Shown piece after piece: positions 55,967 to 64,000 of a DNA stretch of 64,000 nucleotides. Every line of letters begins with the position of its first letter. The first letter of the stretch is position 1. Position numbers and translations under genes: made by a program. Source of the stretch: Mariannaea sp. PMI_226 (taxonomy: Eukaryota > Ascomycota > Sordariomycetes > Hypocreales > Nectriaceae). The notes beneath the pieces were generated by a model that was not told the DNA's origin, made no database searches, and saw only the letters and a list, made by a program, of their open reading frames with translations. The stretch lies in NCBI GenBank assembly GCA_024336345.1, contig JANFOG010000014.1, positions 434,001-498,000 of the forward strand. Direction: 5' to 3'.

Positions 55967-58739
55967 AGGGCCGTATAGGCTGGCTAAAAGATAGATACAC
56001 GTTGGGGGGTTTTTTATTTCTCTTTTTCTACAAGTTCGGTCATGTGTAGACTATAATGCAGCGGAAATATTTGATAGAATCTTGAAACGAATAAGATATT
56101 GGGCCTGGATCCTCAACTGCGCAAAAACGACCGAGATCCTGAGCCAAGATGATGATATTCCAGTATCTAGTCTACGTATCACTTCCTCTTCCATTTTGAT
56201 TACTTACGACAAGATCTTGATTTGACATGATATCTTTCAAATTTCGACGTGTTTTAAGGTGAATACATGATATCCTCCAGGCCCAATATCAAAAGTGTTA
56301 GGAGTCTTCGATTTCTGAACTAGACTGAAACATTGATCCATTCGTTCCTTTGAATATCTAGGACATGATTTGTTCGTATCTTACCCATAGCCTTTTCGTA
56401 CTTGTCTCTTTTCTCTTTTCACAACTTTCATTAGGCATTCACAGTGCCATATGCCACCTCATCACAAGCATTCACGCCGTGTGCCCTTTTTGAAATCTAC
56501 TCCCTTTACGTGTCCCTCAGCCCATCCCCTTCCCTTGCTCTGCGAGAACGCTCAACCAATTAAGACTGGTAGAAGGTGAATTTGCGGTGTCCAGCCGCAA
56601 GAGAACTGCGGAGTTTGGGTGTAAACCCCCCCTTTTCGGCCAGTAGGCATAGAGACATGCTTGACTGCTACGGACCTGGCTGAGACAAACAAGCCCCCCC
56701 TTCCCCCAATGCACGATGCATCTTTGTCACTAATAGTAACAGATGAGAATTTTTCCTTCACCGACAAAAAAGAATCAAAGCTGTAACTCTGCTGCATGTT
56801 ACCCACCACTTCTGCTGCAGCATCATTCCTCCTGCCCACTCTCAGTCGTCAAAGTCTGCAGAATCGCAACCACTACGAAGATGTGTGGACCATACATCCT
56901 GCAGAAAAGCGAGTCTTTCTGGGTTTCCAGCTGGTGACAGTCGATCGGCATCGACAAGTTGAGAAACGAGAAAGACTCCTTCTCACCGCTCCTAGGTGGG
57001 AATGCCCAAGCGGTTGGGTCAACAGTCGTTCGCCCCATCCTTTCTCCTCCTCTTCCCACCTTTTTATCTGGAAAGTCAGCCGGGATTGATAATTTCTCGA
57101 CCTCCGTGATTCGACATGTCTCAGAATAGCACAGAAAGGCCCGAGTCAAGACGGTGACTATGACTGGAAAGGGATCCCTCTGTGTCCCAAGAAGGGAACC
57201 GTGGTCAAGGAAGTTGCAACAAACAGGACAAATGTCTTCGACACAGAAGGGGGTTCCAGGGGGAGAAACATGATCAATTACCAAGAGTAAGACTGAATCG
57301 CACGTTCCTTCGGAGACAGACTTGTTGGTTTACTGTCTCACTCGTTGGATTATTGCTCGCCACTTCAGTCGGCTCCAAATTCTACCCGTATTATATCATC
57401 TTTCCCCTTTTGAGAGGCTGCTCGCCGGCCATAAGACTCCGGACCGTGGCAGCCTGTATAATGGAGTTGCTGAATGATGATTATATATACAAAAATAGTC
57501 TGCCAAGAGGACAAAATCAGTATGACTGTTCCAGTGACCCCGAGAGGTGTGCTACCAACTTGCCACGCTCCAGGCGCCGGGTCTTACTTTGACCCGTGGC
57601 GTCTCATCCGGTCTTTTGGGTGTTGGTGTTTATGATCATGTCTTACGGAAAGGTTTGGCCGAGCAGGCGAACCAGTATCCGGATTTCAGAGACATGTTTG
57701 TAATGCTTTGCCAGGTGGGTTATCTTGAGTGGCGGCTAGCACCAGAATGTACTCTATTGTGCTGAACGATGAGTGGCTTCTTCAGCTCAGCTGCCGGATA
57801 AGGACATAAAATCGTGAGTTGCGGCAATCGATCGTGGTCACGCCCCAGCGGCGTGATGGACACTTACCGCCGTCGTCATAGCCCAATTCAGCACAGGACA
57901 ACACGCCCCTCCAGCTGGGTAGGATAGCTGGCTAGCTAGTTAGTGCGTATGGGGAACTCAGGCCCAAGTCACTCTTATTAACCCCCCCAACCGATCTTGT
58001 TCGAACCCTTGTTGACACTCCCGTGTCTCACCAAGCCCCGCTGCCGCCATAAGGCAAGACAGAAATGCTTCCCAGTCCACATGCGATAGCCCCCAAAAAC
58101 AAAAGAACCTCACCAACCTCTTCAATGGGACGAAATCTGCCATACTCTTCTCATTTGGGCGTCTCAATCCTCCACTCTGCTTCCAAAACCAGCCGAATCT
58201 CTGCACATGAGAGCAGTACACAGACTCAGTACGTACAAAATTTTCACCATACCTCATCCGAGTTCCAGATGGCCCCTCCCATCACGTCAAAGTTATGTCG
58301 GCATCCCACCGTTAGTGTCCGGTGAGAGTCAGGCTGGCCTAGCTCATCAATGGCTGGTGGAGGAGACGACCCGGGGGCGAGATTCTCCCTTGTCGGCGTT
58401 AACTGACTGGGGTTGCAGCTTTGACAGCTGAACAAGGGTTAGGGAGCCCATTAGCTACTTATGGTGAAATTACCAAGATCTCCACACCGATAAACGCCCA
58501 AACCGTAGTGGCTGAAAGGTGCCCCTGTGGTGCCGCCCCTGGTCATAGATAGCGGCTTAGAGTTTCCAAGGGAGGTAGCCCACAATGCTGGGCATGTAGT
58601 CTACGTTACGGAGCATCTAAGGATAGGTGCGAGAATGCGCTTGTTCAGTGACATCTTCTGTTCCATTGAGGAGAAGCAATACTGTGGTCTCTCACAGCGA
58701 CACATTAAGCGTCAGTTCCGAGTTAATAACAGAGTTTGG

Positions 58740-58741
<2 letters not shown>
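55967..58741. other. Gene-free region
   Basis: About 2.8 kb. Short overlapping frames on both strands but no recognisable protein, tRNA or repeat. Confidence 0.4.

Positions 58742-58778
<37 letters not shown>
58742..58778. repeat. GA microsatellite
   Basis: About 18 uninterrupted GA dinucleotides. Confidence 0.95.
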
Positions 58779-58781
<3 letters not shown>

Positions 58782-60861
58782 GATGATCCCCCCGTCTAAC
58801 CACGTTCTGGAGGTGCAATATGTAGACGTCCATATTCATGCTCATGAAGATTAGTGCCGATGCACCGATCAGCGTTGCCTGCGCCGTTAGATACTGGCTC
58901 TTCTCTCTTAATCCCAGAATCGATGGCCAAACTGTCCGCAACTTGGTTAGCTCACTGCATCATGCGATTAATGCCTCGAAAGGTGCGGAACTCATTATGG
59001 GCATTTCCCTTGACGCTTTTCCAATATGAGCCGCCCACTGACTTTTCATCCTCAAGCGAGGGTCTTGCTAGCTTTACCTCGGAAAATGCAACGAAATGCA
59101 CTATCTAGATAGACGACGGCTAAAAGTCAATATTGGTGTTCACGGTATGCGTTAAACTCCTCGCTGAGTGCAGAATCATTCTTGGTTATTCCCGTGCTCT
59201 GCTATTGGCTTCGATGATTGCCATGCTTCCTCGACACCGGCTCTCCGTACCCACACACTGTCCTGACGCAGTAATGTGAACAAATAAGTAATAATGCCAA
59301 GTTATTATTTTTTTTTTTTTTTGAATAGCTCTGCACCTTGGCCATAGAAGTATGTGTCTCGGGATCAATGTTGGCGGCCGTGTGGAAGTGCTATATCCTA
59401 TTAGCGAATCTAGAATGCCAGTGCTCGCTTCCACATGAGAAGCGGCACAATTCTATAGTGATAATGACCTCTCAAGTGGAAATGGTCGAGTTACTTGGGG
59501 GGAAAAGGCTACATCAGACCATCTGTGAGCTGTTCCTTTGTCTCACTTGTTGTTATAGCATCATGATGGCTGCATCGGCCCTTATCGGAGCGCGTTCTTA
59601 ATAATTCCACGTTGTTGGATCTCTCGACGAGAAACTACGCGTGACTATGATGCGACGTTTGACTGTACACTACTGCTGAAACCGTCGTGCCTTGACGCAA
59701 GAAAAATGATGGGCAAGTCTTTACGTTGGAACGTCTCCTAGACGATGAGCCGAATTATTGTTCAAACTACTCCCTAACCTCCACTGTATTGCTAGTTCTT
59801 GAGATGAGAGTGACCTGGTGAAAAGAAATGATACAACCCGTCCGTCGGATTGTTCGCTTCACGCCTTCTACGAGAAAACCTTGCGCCTTTGTTTTGCTTT
59901 TTGCTTTGCAACGAGAAAGGCCGCGACCCCGCCGAACACCGCCTTCTTGAATTAGAACTGTGTTATCGATGATGAAGTCTTGACGCGATGAAATATTGAC
60001 TGATGCGATCATCGTGTTGAGGTAAGCATTCAATCGGTCGAGACGGGATTAGCAAAGGAGATCGCCGGTTTTGCTCTGGTAGTATCCTTGAAAGGCTTAA
60101 AAAAATCCCGACCAAAATAGTAGTAACAGACTAGTTGATAAATCGGTAATCGTGGCGTTGGGCTCCAAGATAGTTTGGGGTATCCCTGTCGTCACAATGG
60201 TAATGGCTCCAGAACTATTGAACACTTGAGATGATCCCAATGGCTGCTCAATCACTGAGTGGGTTCGTTCAATTGATGCACTCGTCGTTTTGTGACAGAG
60301 AACTCGGAATCATGACCTCGAATTGCAGCTGCAGCTTGTATTATGAGATCCATCTTGGTGCCGGTCAAATTTCCCTGAGCCCGCTGCAAGAAATCGATCA
60401 GATGGAGATGAATGGCCTGAGGAGACTCCCTCCCCCCGCCCTTCTTTTTGGCTGGAGCCAAACGGCAGTGTGCAATCTAGCAGCAGACAAGGGATGGTAG
60501 TGTATGAGTATGTTATTATCTGGTATTACCAGATCTGTGGACATGCAGCCCTGGCTCTGATTAGCTTCATTCCATAAAGGTGGGGGAACTGGGCAACGAG
60601 CATGAAGCCGTCTATTGGTGTTTGCTAATCGAGTCATCCGGCTCTTTTGAAGCGCACGCCGCTTGGGTGGTGTTGTCGTGTTGTACTAAACCGCATCTGA
60701 TATGAATTGTTATACTATTTGAGGTCTTTACTTGAGATGCTGCCTTGCCCGGTCACATGGTTATAGGCGTGCGAGTTGTTGAGAGTGGCGTGGAAAGGGG
60801 AATCTCAAGAATGAACTGCACCCACACCCTCTAATATTGCATGGCTCCCTCTGTTCTCTCC
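58779..60861. other. Gene-free region
   Basis: About 2.1 kb without a supported gene. A T run (about 16) lies at 59307-59322. Confidence 0.4.
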
Positions 60862-60947
60862 CCGGGTGTAGCTGAGCCTGGTAGCATGTATTCCAACTTT
60901 TGTCTTGGGAGACACCAGAGAGGTGAGCTCAAATCTCAGGAACCCGA
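60862..60947 (+). other. Organelle/bacterial-type tRNA-Pro(TGG)-like relic (tentative)
   Basis: The D-arm text GTGTAGCTGAGCCTGGTAGC and the anticodon segment TGTCTTGGGAGACA resemble bacterial-type tRNA-Pro. CGGGT and ACCCG can pair at the ends, and TGAG/CTCA form four pairs of a T-stem around CTCAAAT. About 11 extra bases lie between D-arm and anticodon arm, and several pairs fail. It could be a nuclear copy of an organellar tRNA or chance. Confidence 0.2.
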
Positions 60948-63900
60948 GTCGGTGTAGATTACACAGCGTTCTCCTAGCTGTGGTATTCCTAACGAATGGA
61001 CGCGAATTGGAGAATGCCCGAGTACAGTCGGAGCGGCCGATAGGTCGATTTGTTACTGGCATTGTCTCTCGTCAGCAGCACCCAAGCGATGGGCACGTAT
61101 GCCGCATTTTCGTCTTGTTCAACGTTGAGGACGTAGCACATATGTACCTACCTATAAGGAAAGGCAGTGTTCAGAGAAGTCACCTATTAGTTCAGACGGC
61201 AGGTGCAGGGTCTCCTGGGACCCCCACCTGCATTTCCAGTGTCTACCTATTGGGCAGTTGCTGTACTTACAGTACCTAGATATTAGATACTGTCAGTCGT
61301 CTACTTAGAGAGGCATTTGAGAAATGCATTAGATGCACAGTTAAGTAGGTACCTAGCTAGGTAGTTAGTGCCTCTCCAATTTACTCTCTACCTACCTGAA
61401 GGAACCTTGCCCTACCTGACTTAGCACCTACCTCTCACATTCCATCGCTAGAGCAAGGTCCCAAACAAGACGGGCAGGTACGACAATCTCTCGCAGCGAA
61501 AATGCTCCCCGATGGAACCTTAAATCGACATCTTCTTTTAATTTGTCGCCACGGAAGTTAAGGTACCTACCATACGTGCCTTAGGTGCATAAGAAGGAAA
61601 ATTGGTTCCCTTAGGTCAGTTGACTCTCGGCCTTGGATCCTTGGAACGTAATTCTCCCTTTGTCTTCGTGTGGTCCCAGAATTCTGCATGACTTACGAAG
61701 ACGTAGAGGCACCTCACCTCCACTTACGGAAGTAGACGCGGAAGACGCATCTGAACCACCCATCCCCGAGATCCTGCAAATAGCCGGATACGGGACTCAT
61801 TAGCGAAGTCTACGTCTCTGGAACAAAGGTCGCATACTGTCGTCCCAAGCTGCATTTGACCGCGCAAGGTACGCACCGGATACTTGCGGCATCACTGGCC
61901 CTACATTTCATCACAGTCGCACCAACATTTACCCAACCTACCAACCGTGCCCCATGTGCGTACTCCGTACTCCATCCTGATTGACATATTGCTACGTCAA
62001 GCGTGGACTTTCGACCCAGCATCCTGGTCGCACGCAAAGGCACCTATTCAAACCCTCGATGGCCGAACGCACAACCAGGTATCACCATAACAGTGTGCTT
62101 GAATTCAAAATTCTGAAGTAGAGGAACACGGGCAGGAAAAGCCACAGTTGTGTGGTAGGCAAGGTATCAGATCTGTGATACGCGAGGTGCGTGCCACCGG
62201 ACGTGCACGATCTCAAGTCAGCAGCCTTCTCATGGCTAGTCGTTGCTCGCTTGTCCTACCGACCCATGACACCTTTTTTTTTTAATGGCGACTTATGGCA
62301 GTTGTAAAACCACCTTCGTGTGCGAATCACTCATATGCTAATAGGCTATTAGACCAATTGTAGAGGCATAAGTCTGTGCTCCGTCATTTGAGCCACATCG
62401 ACATCAAAATACCTCAGAAACATCGAATGAAGAGATCGATATAGGGACGATTCGTCATATATCTACAATGATTCATGAAGGGTCATTATTGCGCAACGCA
62501 ATGGTTAACCTCCCGTGGGAAAGAAAACTATTCTTAAAATCGCACCCGGGTGGCCAAGGGCAACAGACGGCTTGATCCGAAAGGTCTCAACTGTGGGCTG
62601 CAGGAACCGCATACCATTCTGCCACCGTCGCATAGTGTTATCGTCCGAGTATTTTACCACAGTCGCTCTCAGTGCCGGAATTTAAAGGGCCAAAAATACC
62701 ACTAAAGCGGCACACACATATTTTCACCAGCAGCCAGATGACCCCACTCTCCAATTCCCCTGTGTCCAGAATTCTTTGCACTTCTTACGCAGGACATATG
62801 GATCCACGGTTGGGTAAGACTCTCATGGCACATATCTAGGGCTTAGCGTCCCAAGGTCTTGTTGCCCTGATATTTTGAGGAGCCCATCCCTCCTTTCGAG
62901 ACTCAGGGCTCAAAGGGGTGTTGAAACAAGAGAATGAACCCACGTCCTCTCAAATCAATTTCACCTGAAAGCTCTCTTAGCACCCAACCCGTAGTGGTGC
63001 CGTGTTCGGCAAACCTCAATTCACTGAATCATCGCCCATGAACGAGACACCCACGTGTTGTGCGTCATGGTCTTCACACTCATGCATCAGAACCGCCCTT
63101 CGGGGCGAAAGCCTTCAACGTCTTTGTCCCTTTGTCCCAAGCTGATACAAAGCTTTCTATTTGCGAAAATAAATATTCCAGGGACAGACTAGAGACAAAA
63201 CTGAACCCGCACAATAGGGTGCTGTCCCGCATGGTCAAGAATATGTCCGTGTTACTGGTCAGCGGACCACTGCATGGGAAAAGGTATTGCAACGAGGTAA
63301 AAGGTGCGCAACGACCAATGTTGTACGACAATCATCAAGCGAGATTATTGGAGACGGATCGCCCGGACATGCGTGGTTCGCAAGGGCGTCACTGGTGTAG
63401 AGCAGGTTCGGACGGCAGACATGCACGACCTCAGAGCCACTCAAGCTGGAGCCGTGGTCACAGGAAGAAGGCGGATTCCGATTTTAGGCGAACCGACGGT
63501 AAAGCGTCCTACAGATTGTATGAAATACGGGATATTTCGGCGGTGGAAACTTCAACTTTTTCTCGTCTGACGGGATTCATCGAGAATTTAAGGTGGTCGA
63601 GCGTGACTTGAGTGGTGAGCTTCACCCTGGTTAACCATATCAACCAGTCACACCAGCTCGACATAGGCTCCTTCACAAAGCCACTGTTTTTTTTCTATAG
63701 TCCTTCCTGGCAGCCACGATTTCTCCAAACAACAATATACACACACACAGAAAAACACACGATTAAATAGAAGTATGCAGTATTATACCCCTGGAAAATA
63801 AGAGTGCACCTAAAGTGCTTGGCTCTATCAGTCGTTTACTCGGGTTATCTAGAATCAGCCATACCCTATGGTCAGACCTGGGTTACATGACAGAACTAAC

Positions 63901-64000
63901 CATTTATTCAACATATGAGGGTCCCAGGGCTGTTTAGAATGAACCTATAAACAACAGAGGATTCTCATAATATCGAGTTTGCACAGTTCAGAAACGAAAA
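60948..64000. other. Gene-free region to the window end
   Basis: About 3 kb. The frame at 63060-63611 is the longest but its composition and lack of domains argue against a gene. The region contains the ACCTACCT-rich stretch below. Confidence 0.4.
61140..61600. repeat. ACCTACCT / AGGTAGGT-rich low-complexity region
   Basis: Many short ACCTACC, TAGGTACC and CTAGCTAGGTAG blocks, especially 61140-61155, 61330-61440 and 61560-61580. A similar but smaller patch is at 14270-14350. These are not canonical telomere repeats. Confidence 0.55.

Noticed and set aside
58000..58110. B-box-like GGGTTCGAAC on the minus strand
   Set aside because: No cloverleaf can be drawn around it.
63060..63611. 183-codon frame near the right end
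   Set aside because: No signal, domain or splice partner; basic, Arg/Ser/His-rich random-looking translation.

Overview
The window is nuclear DNA from a filamentous ascomycete, probably a Sordariomycete and possibly Hypocreales. Three things support this: genes carry short GT-AG introns with CTAAC/CTGAC-type branch sites, promoters have TATA boxes about 75-130 bp upstream of start codons, and the gene families are fungal (FRE-type ferric reductase, Clr5-domain protein, Thi4 with a TPP riboswitch in a 5'-UTR intron, Whi5-like repressor). I placed 16 protein-coding genes (one cut by the left edge) and one tRNA gene. Exon borders were set by hand from reading frame and splice consensus.

Layout. 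0-9.99 kb: a partial aldo/keto (pyridoxal) reductase, a ferric/cupric reductase, a tRNA-Phe gene, a trichothecene-15-O-acetyltransferase-like enzyme and a class-V aminotransferase. 10.7-21.6 kb: a sirtuin of Hst3/Hst4 type, a sedolisin tripeptidyl peptidase and a PLP enzyme fused to a rhodanese domain. 21.6-29.2 kb: a stretch that looks AT-rich and accessory, with a Clr5-domain gene, a decayed LTR-retrotransposon end and a membrane protein of a lineage-variable family. 30.4-44.5 kb: core housekeeping genes (Whi5-like G1/S repressor, TRIP4/Rqt4-type zinc-finger protein, mitochondrial malate dehydrogenase, Spf1 P5A-ATPase). 46.8-56 kb: a small putatively myristoylated protein, thi4, an ankyrin protein and a 1169-residue secreted Thr-rich protein. 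56-64 kb: about 8 kb with no gene I can defend.

Most striking is the tRNA-Phe gene at 5210-5339. Its two parts form a near-canonical 73-nt tRNA-Phe(GAA) only after removal of 57 nt from the D-loop. Those 57 nt have every mark of a spliceosomal intron (GTAAG donor, TAACTAAC branch site, CAG acceptor). There is no intron at the usual 37/38 position. A Pol III tRNA gene carrying an mRNA-type intron would be a very unusual arrangement.

Other notable points are the TPP riboswitch and probable alternative splicing of thi4, a 120-nt in-frame open intron inside the NAD-binding motif of the sirtuin, the PLP-rhodanese fusion with a GC-AG intron, and a methionine-rich tract in the ferric reductase.
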